Position numbers and translations under genes: made by a program
NCBI GenBank assembly: GCA_026224875.1
Contig: JAMFRU010000098.1
Coordinates: forward strand, 1 to 50,489
Length of the DNA: 50,489 nt
Reading direction: 5' to 3'
DNA from: Acidocella sp.
GTDB lineage: Bacteria; Pseudomonadota; Alphaproteobacteria; Acetobacterales; Acetobacteraceae
Notes under the pieces: model-generated
Seen by the model: only the letters and a program-made list of their open reading frames with translations
The model's database searches: none
What the model was told of the DNA's origin: nothing
Shown here: one piece after another, positions 17,361-24,877 of the stretch
Numbering within the stretch: position 1 is the first letter of the stretch
How the letters are laid out: each line of letters begins with the position of its first letter

Positions 17361-18245
17361 CTAGCCAACAATAAGGGCGATGGGGGCGGCCGCATCCGTC
17401 ACGGCCCAGGGTGTGCCGGTCATTTTATCGCCGTCTGCCTGGGCGGGGATTGGGCTGGGGTTGGCTTCGAACTGCACGTGGCGGGCGGGGATGACACGCA
17501 CGCCGGGGCAGCGCGGGAGTAGGCCCAGGGGGAGTGCCGCACCCGAGAGCAATGCTGCGAAGGTGCCGGGGTTTTCGAAGAGGGCGACCTGGAAGCCGGG
17601 GGCTTCGGGGCGGGCGTTGGGGGCCAGCATGTAGGGGCCGCCGTACAGCCGGCCCTTGCTTACCACCACGCTGGCGGCCTCGTGCGTTACGCCGTCTATG
17701 GTGAGGCGCAGCAGCGGGAAGCCGTAGGCCACACTCTCCCATAGCGACTGCCACACATAAGCACCGCGGCCGATGGCACGCTTGAGCAGGGGCTGGATGC
17801 CCTGGACCACAGCGCCGTCGAACCCCAGGCCGACCATTTGCACGAAAATCTGGTCGCGGCTTCCTGATTGAGCGGCTATTTGTGCGGAGCCGGGCCAGAG
17901 CAGGCGGGTGCGTTTATAGGCCAAAGTGTTGGCGATGCCGCGCGGGCTGGTGGAGAGCCGGTATTCCTTGGCCAGCACATTGGCGGTGCCGAGTGGGATA
18001 ATGCCCAGGGCGGCGGCCGAGCCGATGAGCCCGTTGGCGACCTCGGCGATGGTGCCGTCACCGCCGGCGGCGACGACCATGAGCTCGCCATCCGCCGCGG
18101 CGGTGCGGGCCAATGCGGTGGCATGGCCGGCATGCTGGGTTTCGGCCACTTCCACCTTCACGCCATTTTCCACCAGCAGGTCGAGCACTTTCCATAGCGA
18201 GGCCGCGCGCCGGCGCCCCGCCACGGGGTTGAAAATGACCAGCAT
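17361..18245 (-). CDS. Diacylglycerol kinase-family lipid kinase
   Basis: 294 residues from the ATG at 18245 (MLVIFNPVAGRRR), which starts exactly at the family's NPxAG motif. Further motifs are AAGGDGTIAEVANG (nucleotide site), LGIIPLGTANVLAKE and the late QADGD. DAGK-family enzymes phosphorylate diacylglycerol or related lipids with ATP. It is divergent from plcP-like and agt-like genes, and the strongest predicted PhoB-type repeats (18297-18336) point toward this gene, 52-91 bp before its ATG. A role in recycling diacylglycerol during phosphate-limited membrane remodelling is inference. Confidence 0.88.
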   Translation of the reverse strand: MLVIFNPVAGRRRAASLWKVLDLLVENGVKVEVAETQHAGHATALARTAAADGELMVVAAGGDGTIAEVANGLIGSAAALGIIPLGTANVLAKEYRLSTSPRGIANTLAYKRTRLLWPGSAQIAAQSGSRDQIFVQMVGLGFDGAVVQGIQPLLKRAIGRGAYVWQSLWESVAYGFPLLRLTIDGVTHEAASVVVSKGRLYGGPYMLAPNARPEAPGFQVALFENPGTFAALLSGAALPLGLLPRCPGVRVIPARHVQFEANPSPIPAQADGDKMTGTPWAVTDAAAPIALIVG

Positions 18246-18296
18246 TATGCGATTCTCCCGGAGAGTGGCGTAAACTTTACGCAAAGCATTTTATCC

Positions 18297-18336
18297 ATGA
18301 CGCCATAATGACGCTTTCGTGACCGGAACATGACAA
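18297..18336 (-). promoter_or_regulatory. Tandem Pho boxes (four PhoB half-sites in 11-bp phase)
   Basis: ATGACGC at 18297, ATGACGC at 18308, GTGACCG at 18319 and ATGACAA at 18330 repeat at exactly 11-bp intervals with 4-bp spacers. On the minus strand these read TTGTCAT, CGGTCAC, GCGTCAT, GCGTCAT, close to the PhoB half-site CTGTCAT with its standard 7-4-7 layout. Two adjacent boxes are oriented toward the lipid kinase gene. Both flanking transcription units are ones expected to respond to phosphate limitation. Confidence 0.75.
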
Positions 18337-18360
18337 TCTGATTTGCAAACTTCGTTGAAA

Positions 18361-18378
18361 CCGTCACGGAATTATCAC
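18361..18378 (+). promoter_or_regulatory. Weaker Pho box candidate before the plcP-like gene
   Basis: CCGTCAC and TTATCAC separated by GGAA give the 7-4-7 layout on the plus strand, with five and four matches of seven to CTGTCAT. It lies 38 bp before the ATG at 18417. Alone it would be unconvincing; next to the four-repeat array it is a plausible site serving the plcP-agt direction. Confidence 0.4.
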
Positions 18379-18416
18379 TGTGCCCGGCGCGTGGGCGGGG
18401 GTTAAAGCCTGCGCTC

Positions 18417-19322
18417 ATGAATGCAATGGTACCGCCCCGCATGAGCCCGACCGTATATCGCAGCGTTTTCATCTCGGATACGCATCTAGGCACGCGCGGC
18501 TGCCGCGCTGAATTTTTGGCCGGATTTCTCAAGTCGATGACTTGCGAGAATCTTTTCCTGGTCGGTGATATCATCGACGGCTGGCGGCTGAAGCGCAGCT
18601 GGTTCTGGGATAAATACCACGACAAGGTTTTGCGCCGCGTGTTAAAATTTGCCCGTAATGGCACGAATGTCGTGTATGTGCCGGGTAATCACGATGAGAT
18701 GTTGCGCAAGTTTCTGAACCTCGGTGTCGAGGTTTGCGGTGTCAAGATCCAGATGGAGGCCGAGCATACCACGGCCGATGGCAAGCGGCTGCTGATTACG
18801 CATGGCGACATGTTCGACAGCGTGGTGCGCCATGCCCGTGTGCTCGCCCTGCTGGGCGACTGGGCCTACACCGTGGTGCTGGAGATAAACCGCTATTTCA
18901 ACATGGTGCGCACACGCTTAGGCTATCCGTACTGGTCGCTTTCCGCCTGGCTGAAATTGCAGGTTAAGGAGGCGGTCAAGGCGATTGACCGTTTCGAGAC
19001 CGCGATTGCCGATGACGCCAAGTCGCGCGGGTTTGATGGCGTGGTGTGCGGGCATATTCACCATGCCGAGATGCGCATGGTGAATGGCGTGCTGTACCTG
19101 AACGACGGCGATTGGGTGGAGAGCTGCACAGCACTTGTGGAACACATGGATGGGCGGCTGGAGCTGATCGACTGGGTGGCGCAAAACAAGCTTTCGATGC
19201 TGGCCAAACCCGCCGCGCGGATGAGTGCGGCACAGTCCACGGCGATCCAGAGTGTTGCCTCCGAGATTTCTAATATGCAACGCTCGCTGGATCCGGTTAG
19301 TGCTTTATCAGCCGGAGCCTGA
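18417..19322 (+). CDS. plcP: PlcP-like metallophosphoesterase (LpxH/calcineurin fold)
   Basis: 301 residues. Metal-site motifs of the calcineurin-like fold are in order: ISDTHLGTRGC (20-29), GDIIDGW (50-56), PGNHDE (89-94), THGDMFD (128-134) and CGHIHHAEM (211-219). The closest family I recognise is PlcP, which removes the phosphorylated head group from phospholipids to yield diacylglycerol under phosphate starvation; the fold is shared with LpxH. PlcP fits better than LpxH because a GT4 glycosyltransferase follows directly and PhoB-type repeats lie upstream. Alternative start codons at 18426 and 18441 cannot be excluded. Confidence 0.8.
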   Translation: MNAMVPPRMSPTVYRSVFISDTHLGTRGCRAEFLAGFLKSMTCENLFLVGDIIDGWRLKRSWFWDKYHDKVLRRVLKFARNGTNVVYVPGNHDEMLRKFLNLGVEVCGVKIQMEAEHTTADGKRLLITHGDMFDSVVRHARVLALLGDWAYTVVLEINRYFNMVRTRLGYPYWSLSAWLKLQVKEAVKAIDRFETAIADDAKSRGFDGVVCGHIHHAEMRMVNGVLYLNDGDWVESCTALVEHMDGRLELIDWVAQNKLSMLAKPAARMSAAQSTAIQSVASEISNMQRSLDPVSALSAGA

Positions 19323-20361
19323 GCCCCTGCCCCCGTTTCCTGGTCTGACCCGTATCCTGATTGTTTCGGATGCGTGGACGCCGCAGGTGAATGGCGTGGT
19401 CCGTACGCTGCGCACGGTGACCGATGAGATCCGTGCCATGGGGGTTGCCGTTGAGGTGATTGGGCCGGACCGGTTTAAAACCATTCCGATGCCGAGCTAT
19501 CCGGAAATTCGGCTGGCGATACGGCCGGCCAAACTTCTGGCACGGCTTATTGAAGAGTTCGCGCCGGATGCTTTGCATATCGCGACCGAGGGGCCGTTGG
19601 GCATGGCGGCGCGCTCTTATGCCAAGCGCCACAAATTTGCATTTACCACGGCGTTTCATACGCGGTTTGCAGAATATTTAAAGGCACGCACGGGGATTCC
19701 TGAGTTCTTGACCTATATCTGGCTGCGGCGTTTTCATGGCGCGGCGGCAGCGGTGATGGTGGCAACGCAGTCGCTGCGCGAGGAGTTGACGGCGCGCGGG
19801 TTTAAGAATGTCCGGCCGTGGTCGCGCGGCGTGGATCTGGCGGCGTTTCATCCGGAGCCGAAGGAAGATTGGAATTTGCCGCGCCCGATTTTTGCTTATG
19901 TCGGGCGGGTGGCGGTTGAGAAGAATTTGAAGGCGTTTTTGAAGCTTGATCTGCCGGGCTCGAAATTGATTGTCGGGGATGGGCCGCAGCGTAAATCGCT
20001 GGAGCGGGATTTTCCCAAGGCGCATTTTGCAGGCGCCCGGTTTGGGGAAGAATTGGCGGCGGCTTATGCGGGGGCGGATGTGTTCGTGTTTCCATCGCGG
20101 ACCGATACTTTTGGGCTGGTGGTGCTGGAGGCTTTGGCTTCGGGCCTGCCGGTGGCGGCTTATCCTGTAACGGGACCGAAAGATATTTTGGGTGAGGCGC
20201 CTGTGCCGGTGGGCACGCTGGATGTGGATTTGCGCAAGGCTTGTATTGCGGCGCTGGATATTGATAGGGCGAATTGCCGGCCGTTTGCTGAGACGTATTC
20301 TTGGCGCGCTTGTGCGGAACGGTTTATGGATAATCTGGTGCCGATGCGGGTGCTGGCTTGA
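19300..20361 (+). CDS. GT4 glycosyltransferase, Agt-like (glycolipid synthesis)
   Basis: About 353 residues from the GTG at 19300, overlapping the plcP-like gene by 23 nt. An ATG at 19225 would add 25 residues unlike the family. The GT-B fold shows the N-terminal RILIVSDAWTPQVNGVVRTLR, and the donor site VFVFPSRTDTFGLVVLEALASGLPVAA with its E-x7-E-type motif. In alphaproteobacteria and marine heterotrophs the gene next to plcP is often agt, which transfers a sugar to diacylglycerol to make phosphorus-free glycolipids. The exact sugar is not predictable. The start is uncertain; no good Shine-Dalgarno is visible. Confidence 0.8.
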   Translation: MLYQPEPEPLPPFPGLTRILIVSDAWTPQVNGVVRTLRTVTDEIRAMGVAVEVIGPDRFKTIPMPSYPEIRLAIRPAKLLARLIEEFAPDALHIATEGPLGMAARSYAKRHKFAFTTAFHTRFAEYLKARTGIPEFLTYIWLRRFHGAAAAVMVATQSLREELTARGFKNVRPWSRGVDLAAFHPEPKEDWNLPRPIFAYVGRVAVEKNLKAFLKLDLPGSKLIVGDGPQRKSLERDFPKAHFAGARFGEELAAAYAGADVFVFPSRTDTFGLVVLEALASGLPVAAYPVTGPKDILGEAPVPVGTLDVDLRKACIAALDIDRANCRPFAETYSWRACAERFMDNLVPMRVLA

Positions 20362-20542
20362 ACGAATTTAGGATGGATGCAGCGCAGCCCATCAACCATT
20401 ACGATAATGCAACCATCACGATGCGGCACGAAGCGATGGGTTGCTCTGCCTGCTAAATGTCCAATTTCGCCCAACCTCGCCATTTCGAGACACTATTGCG
20501 GGCCGGGACCGGTTATTCCCGCCGGCCAGGTGTTTTCGAATT

Positions 20543-21142
20543 TCAAGGGTTTCCCATTGGCCGCCCCGATGAGTCTGCCACTGCGATGATCTTGCGAATC
20601 ATGCCGGGAATGTTTTCCGGTGAAAGAATATGATCGATACATCCACTGCCTATCGCGCTGGCGGGCATGTCCGGTTCTTGGGCCGTATCTAGCCTCTGCG
20701 CTATGGTTACGCCACCGACGTCTCGTATCTCGCAAAGAGCGGCCGCGCCGTCGCCGTCAAAACCGGAGACGATGACAGCGATTAGCTTACCGTCCCAGTG
20801 CTGCGCCAGAGAACGCAAAAAGACCGTGATTACGTCAGGCCACCCCCTTGGTTTTGATATCGGCTTAAGACGGAACTCGCCATTGAGTACGTGCAGATCA
20901 CGTTGCGCTGGGATGATGAACACACAATTTGGTTTGATATGCAGGCCCTCGGTAATGAGTTCGACTGGCATCTGCGTATAATGCGGCAGGATTTCATGAA
21001 GGAGCGTGGCGGTCGTTCTAAGGTGGTTAACGATTACGACCGCTATGCCGAGATCGGCTGGAAGATTCCGGAGCAGGCGTGTGTATGCGTCAAGTCCTCC
21101 GGCGGAGCCACCTACGCAAACCAAAGGAAAAGCTTGATTCAT
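20543..21142 (-). CDS. CheB methylesterase-domain protein, orphan
   Basis: 199 residues made only of the CheB catalytic domain, with no receiver domain. Triad positions are visible: Ser in CVGGSAGGLDAY (Ser13), His in VIVNHLRTT and Asp in VSGFDGDGAA. In CheB this domain removes methyl groups from chemoreceptor glutamates. Here there are no che, mcp or cheR genes nearby, so the partner is unknown; similar stand-alone CheB proteins occur with PAS-kinase/CheR fusions. G+C is lower than the flanking genes. The ATG at 21142 lacks a strong ribosome-binding site. Confidence 0.82.
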   Translation of the reverse strand: MNQAFPLVCVGGSAGGLDAYTRLLRNLPADLGIAVVIVNHLRTTATLLHEILPHYTQMPVELITEGLHIKPNCVFIIPAQRDLHVLNGEFRLKPISKPRGWPDVITVFLRSLAQHWDGKLIAVIVSGFDGDGAAALCEIRDVGGVTIAQRLDTAQEPDMPASAIGSGCIDHILSPENIPGMIRKIIAVADSSGRPMGNP

Positions 21143-21282
21143 TTTTTTCCATAACTGGCCGAAGGCCCGCCCAGTTACAGCCTAGCACTGGTCTGCCGCA
21201 CTTCCAAATTCTTGTCGATCTGCGTAAACGTCCGCTTAGAGATATATTCGCTCTGAAGCCGCCGGTTCGCTACCGGCCCATT

Positions 21283-22422
21283 TCAATCGTTCAACTTCAG
21301 CGCATCCTCAATGCCAAACTCGCCCGGCAGGCTGCCTTTTGGAAACAGCCGGTTGAAATGCCCCATCTTTCGTCCCGGGCGGGCTTCGGTTTTGCCGTAG
21401 TGGTGGGGGATCAGTCCTGGTGTGGCGAGGATGCGAGGCCAGAGGGCGATGTCTTCGGGGCCGATCAGGTTTTTCATCACGGCATCGGAGTGGCGCACCG
21501 CCGGCGGGAGGGGCAGGCCGGCGATGGCGCGGATGTGCATTTCGAACTGGCTGCAGGGGCAGGCGTCCATGGTCCAGTGGCCGGAGTTGTGCGGGCGGGG
21601 GGCGATTTCGTTTACCAGTACGGTGCCGTCAGACGTTACGAACATTTCCACGCCGAGCAGGCCGACCAGTTCCAGGCGCTCGGCGATTTTGCGGGCGATG
21701 GATTGGGCTTCCTCCAGCACCGCGAGCGGCAGGGGGGCGGGAGCAAAGGTGAGGTCGAGGATGTGGTGTTTGTGGCGGTTTTCCACGGCGTCGTAGGTAA
21801 CCACGGTGCCGTCCACGCCGCGCGCGACCATGACGGAGATTTCGGCGGCGAAGTTGACGAAGCCTTCGAGCACGAGGGGTTTGGGGTCCAGGCTGGCGAA
21901 GGCGGGGGCCAAGCCGTCCGGGGTGCGGAGCATGGTCTGGCCCTTACCGTCGTAGCCTAGCCTAGTGGTTTTCAGCACCGCGGGCAGGCCTAGTTTGGCT
22001 ACGGCGGCTACCAGCTCTTCTTCGCTTGTCACGGCGGCCCAGGGGGCGGTGGCGATGCCGGCATCGTTCAGAAACTGCTTTTCCAGCAGGCGGTCCTGGC
22101 TGATGGCGAGGATTTTGGCGCCCGGGCGGACGGGTTTGAGGCTTTCCAGCAGTTCCAGCGAGACGGCCGGGATGTTCTCGAACTCGAAGGTGACGACATC
22201 GACCGCGCGGGCAAACATCTCCAGCATGGGGAGGTGGGTGTAGTCCCCCACCGTGCCGGCGGTGGCCACCTGGGCAGCCGGGCCGTTGAACTCGGGCGAG
22301 AAAATATGCGTGCGGTAGCCCAGCCGCGCCGCCGCAAGGGCGGACATGCGGCCGAGCTGGCCGCCGCCGATGATGCCGATGGTTGAACCGGGGGGTAGGC
22401 CTTGTTGCAAACCGCGCGTCAT
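21283..22422 (-). CDS. purK: N5-carboxyaminoimidazole ribonucleotide synthase
   Basis: 379 residues of the ATP-grasp enzyme that carboxylates aminoimidazole ribonucleotide using ATP and bicarbonate in purine synthesis. The N-terminal [19 protein letters not shown] and the late [18 protein letters not shown] motif are diagnostic. The ATG overlaps the purE stop by 4 nt, so both are translated in a coupled way and the product passes directly to PurE. The order is ydcH-purE-purK on the minus strand. Confidence 0.95.
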   Translation of the reverse strand: MTRGLQQGLPPGSTIGIIGGGQLGRMSALAAARLGYRTHIFSPEFNGPAAQVATAGTVGDYTHLPMLEMFARAVDVVTFEFENIPAVSLELLESLKPVRPGAKILAISQDRLLEKQFLNDAGIATAPWAAVTSEEELVAAVAKLGLPAVLKTTRLGYDGKGQTMLRTPDGLAPAFASLDPKPLVLEGFVNFAAEISVMVARGVDGTVVTYDAVENRHKHHILDLTFAPAPLPLAVLEEAQSIARKIAERLELVGLLGVEMFVTSDGTVLVNEIAPRPHNSGHWTMDACPCSQFEMHIRAIAGLPLPPAVRHSDAVMKNLIGPEDIALWPRILATPGLIPHHYGKTEARPGRKMGHFNRLFPKGSLPGEFGIEDALKLND

Positions 22423-22901
22423 ACAGGGCTCTCCGGAACCTCATCCGTTTGTGCCGCGCGCAATGCCGCGACGCGGGCGCGTAATTCGGGGTCGGACAGG
22501 GCCAGGATGGAGGCGGCCAAAATGCCGGCGTTGATGGCGCCGGGCTTGCCGATGGCCAGCGTACCCACGGGGACGCCGCCTGGCATCTGCACGATGGCCA
22601 GCAGCGCGTCCTGCCCCTGCAAAGCGGTGGCGGCTACCGGTACGCCCAGCACGGGCAGGTTGGTCATGGCGGCGGCCATGCCCGGCAGGTGGGCGGCCCC
22701 GCCGGCGCCGGCGATGATGATTTTTAAGCCCCGCGCTTCGGCCGAGCTGGCGTATTCATACAGGCGCTTGGGCGTGCGGTGGGCTGACACCACCTTGGCC
22801 TCGAACGGTACGCCAAGCTTTTCAAGCATTTGGGCTGCATGCTCCATCACGGGCCAGTCCGAACGGCTGCCCATGATGATGCCGACTAACGGCTTGGTCA
22901 T
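22419..22901 (-). CDS. purE: N5-carboxyaminoimidazole ribonucleotide mutase
   Basis: 160 residues of class I PurE, which moves the carboxyl group from N5 to C4 of the imidazole. The signature [30 protein letters not shown] (catalytic His) and [12 protein letters not shown] are all present. The start overlaps the upstream ydcH stop by 4 nt and the stop overlaps the purK start by 4 nt, indicating a tight operon. Length is standard. Confidence 0.95.
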   Translation of the reverse strand: MTKPLVGIIMGSRSDWPVMEHAAQMLEKLGVPFEAKVVSAHRTPKRLYEYASSAEARGLKIIIAGAGGAAHLPGMAAAMTNLPVLGVPVAATALQGQDALLAIVQMPGGVPVGTLAIGKPGAINAGILAASILALSDPELRARVAALRAAQTDEVPESPV

Positions 22902-23101
22902 GCCGTGCGGTCCGGGATCAGCCGGCTTTCCAGCCGCGCGATCTCATCCTTCAGCCCCAGTTTGCGCTTTTTCAGCCGCTGGATTTGCAGCTGGTCAACC
23001 GGCCCGTGCTCGGTAATGCGGGCGATGACGGTATCCAGGTCCCGGTGCTCGCTACGCAAAGCGTGCAGGCGGCGCAGCAAATTGTCTTTATCAGTCAGCA
23101 T
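22898..23101 (-). CDS. YdcH/DUF465 small coiled-coil protein
   Basis: 67 residues, highly charged and helical ([23 protein letters not shown], then [19 protein letters not shown]), matching the YdcH/DUF465 family of unknown function. It is the first gene of the purEK operon, with a 4-nt overlap. A second, shorter family member lies 266 bp away in the opposite direction, so the region between them holds both promoters. Confidence 0.8.
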   Translation of the reverse strand: MLTDKDNLLRRLHALRSEHRDLDTVIARITEHGPVDQLQIQRLKKRKLGLKDEIARLESRLIPDRTA

Positions 23102-23367
23102 GAAGGGAGCATTTAGAGGGAAACGCGCCGGGCTGAAACCGAAATCTTAGTGATCGGTAGGGATTCTCGCGGCTTGTGTCCCAGCGCCACAGGCTGGGGG
23201 AGCGCGTTCCCGAAATTCGGGCCACCAAGGCCATTTTTAAGGTGACATTCCCGTGGCACCGGGATTAGCCTAGCAGGTCTGGGCGAAGCCCGACGATGAA
23301 GGGGCGTACCCAGGGTCTGAGTGGCCTAGTTGTGTTCAACAGTCCTACTTTTTTCAAAGGAGACACC

Positions 23368-23532
23368 ATGAACCTGCAATCGCATATCGACGCCTTAAAA
23401 GGGCGGCATGCCAGCCTGGACAGCAAAATTATGGCGGAGGGCCGCCGGCCCAGCCCCGATAGCGCTACACTCTCCCGCATGAAGCTCGAAAAGCTGCGGT
23501 TAAAGGAAGAAATGGAACGGCTGCAAAGCTGA
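23368..23532 (+). CDS. YdcH/DUF465 small coiled-coil protein, second copy
   Basis: 54 residues (MNLQSHIDALKGRHASLDSKIMAEGRRPSPDSATLSRMKLEKLRLKEEMERLQS). The pattern of charged helix, Pro-containing turn and basic helix matches DUF465. A strong Shine-Dalgarno (AAAGGAGAC) precedes the ATG at 23368 and decides the start over an upstream ATG at 23296. The palindromic element copy 4 begins 5 nt after its stop and probably terminates it. Confidence 0.82.
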   Translation: MNLQSHIDALKGRHASLDSKIMAEGRRPSPDSATLSRMKLEKLRLKEEMERLQS

Positions 23533-23536
23533 CGGA

Positions 23537-23801
23537 TTAAGGGAAAAAGGCGAGGGGCTTTGCCCCCTCGTGCCGAAGGCACGCCTTCGGCGTGACGCCC
23601 CCAACTGGGCCTGAGGCCCAGACCCCATTAGTTTTTAAAGAATTGAAAAGGGCCCTGCCACCTAGCTGTTGAAACAGCGAAATGGCAGGGCCCTTTTCAA
23701 TTCTTAAGCTATCGGGGGGCTGGGGCCTCAGGCCCCAGCGGGGTCGTCACGCCGGAGGCGTGCTTCGCACGAGGGGCAGAGCCCTCGCCTTTTTCCCTTA
23801 A
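23537..23801. repeat. Nested palindromic element, family A copy 4 (with extra module)
   Basis: The largest complete copy (265 bp), between convergent ydcH and trcR. The outer arms form a perfect 20-bp inverted repeat (23537-23556 with 23782-23801), and the right arm includes the trcR stop codon. Each side then has a CGTGCC/GGCACG and CGCCTTCGGCG-type hairpin module not seen in the other copies, followed by the GGGCC TGA GGCCC hairpin. The centre is a perfect 23-bp stem (23638-23660 with 23683-23705). Its sequence differs from copies 2 and 3, yet the loop again holds GCTGTT..AACAGC. Confidence 0.9.
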
Positions 23802-24373
23802 GCTGCTTCGGACGACGGCGGGGGTGGTGGGGGCGGGGTTAGGCCTTCGCGGGTTAGGCGGTCGTTGGCGGCGTGTACCGCGTCGTTCAGGTCTGATTGT
23901 TTGCACAGGCCGAGGATGACCGGGTCGCGCGGTTTGATGTTGGCGCTGTTCCAATGCGAGCGGTCGCGGATTTTCTGGATGGTGTCCTTGGTGGTGCCGA
24001 GCAGCTTGATGACCTGGGCATCGGTGAGATGCGGGTAGCTGCGGAGCAGGAAGGCGATGGCGTCTGGGCGGTCGTTGCGCTTGGCCACGGGGGTGTAGCG
24101 GCCGCCTTTTTGCTTTTTGTGCATGGATTCGGGGGCGGCCAGCAGTTTCAGGCGCAGTTCGGGGTTTTTCTCGGCACGCGCGATGTCATCGGCCGAGACC
24201 TGCTTGTTCAGCACCGGGTCGTAGCCGTTAATGCCTTGCGCCACCTCGCCATCGGCGATTGCCTGCACTTCCAGCGGGTGCATGCCGCAGAAATCGGCGA
24301 TCTGTTCGAAGGTCAGCCCGGTCTTGTCAATCAACCAGACTGCGGTAGCTTTGGGCATAAGGGGTAGAGACAT
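23798..24373 (-). CDS. trcR: Cell-cycle transcriptional regulator TrcR (DUF1013)
   Basis: 191 residues. The sequence LPLMPKATAVWLIDKTGLTFEQIADFCGMHPLEVQAIADGEVAQGINGYDPV is the highly conserved start of DUF1013 proteins, which in alphaproteobacteria are known as TrcR, an RNA polymerase-associated regulator of cell-cycle genes. A HTH-like stretch (LTDAQVIKLLGTTKDTIQKIRDRSHWNS) follows in the middle. The C-terminus is a proline run (PPPPPPPSS). The ATG at 24373 has a GGTGTT-poor leader without a clear Shine-Dalgarno. The stop is part of palindromic element copy 4. Confidence 0.88.
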   Translation of the reverse strand: MSLPLMPKATAVWLIDKTGLTFEQIADFCGMHPLEVQAIADGEVAQGINGYDPVLNKQVSADDIARAEKNPELRLKLLAAPESMHKKQKGGRYTPVAKRNDRPDAIAFLLRSYPHLTDAQVIKLLGTTKDTIQKIRDRSHWNSANIKPRDPVILGLCKQSDLNDAVHAANDRLTREGLTPPPPPPPSSEAA

Positions 24374-24511
24374 GGATAGAACACCTTTTATAGACGAGAG
24401 TCTTCTCGCGGGCCCTGCGGCCCGGAGCGGACATAATCATTCGCCTGCGGGAGACAAGTTAAACTTGGCCCGCGTATGGAGCCCGCGCCACCTCCGGGTC
24501 AAGATCGTTCC

Positions 24512-24706
24512 ATGATATTTTCCGAGGATGACCCGCCGCCACGGGCGAAAAAGCTGCTTATTCCGCCGGGTTTGGACCTGTTGGGGGTGGAGGAGCTCGC
24601 CGAGTACGTGGCTGAGTTGCAGGGCGAGATTGCCCGGGTGGAGGGGGCCATGGCGAAGAAGAGGGCACATAAGGACGCTGCTTCGGCATTTTTTAAGAAT
24701 AAGTAG
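24512..24706 (+). CDS. DUF1192 family small protein
   Basis: 64 residues from the ATG at 24512 (MIFSEDDPPPRAKKLLIPP); an earlier ATG at 24476 adds twelve residues. The motif GLDLLGVEELAEYVAELQGEIARVEGAMAKKRAHKDAASAFF is the DUF1192 signature, a short coiled coil common in alphaproteobacteria next to trcR or cell-envelope genes. The function is unknown. It is divergent from trcR, and the terminator-like element at 24738 follows its stop. Confidence 0.82.
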   Translation: MIFSEDDPPPRAKKLLIPPGLDLLGVEELAEYVAELQGEIARVEGAMAKKRAHKDAASAFFKNK

Positions 24707-24737
24707 CAAGTTTTTGTGAACAAAAAAATGCGCCGAA

Positions 24738-24828
24738 AAAAACTTTTATTAATTTGGGCTTTGGGCTGTGAACAGCCCAAAGCCCAAATTAATAAAAGTT
24801 TTTGGTGCAGCTTTTTTCAAAAAGCTGC
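24738..24828. repeat. Terminator-like palindrome, family B copy 1
   Basis: A perfect 31-bp stem (24738-24768 with 24773-24803, loop TGAA) begins CAAAAACTTTT-like (here AAAAACTTTT) and ends AAAAGTTTTT. After GGT comes a second hairpin, GCAGCTTTTT TC AAAAAGCTGC (24807-24828). Copy 2 at 42667 has the same ends and second hairpin but a different stem interior. It can terminate the DUF1192 gene; the following transglutaminase gene then needs its own promoter between 24829 and 24877. Confidence 0.85.
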
Positions 24829-24877
24829 GTACTGTATGCTTCGCTAAGCGGCCAATACGGCCGGAAGGACAAGCAGT

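Noticed and set aside
19225-19299. ATG start for the GT4 glycosyltransferase inside the plcP-like gene
   Set aside because: The 25 added residues are Arg-rich and unlike the family, while the conserved domain starts shortly after the GTG at 19300.
18417-19322. LpxH of the lipid A pathway
   Set aside because: The fold fits, but the GT4 neighbour, Pho-type repeats and sequence motifs fit PlcP better. A biochemical test would be decisive.
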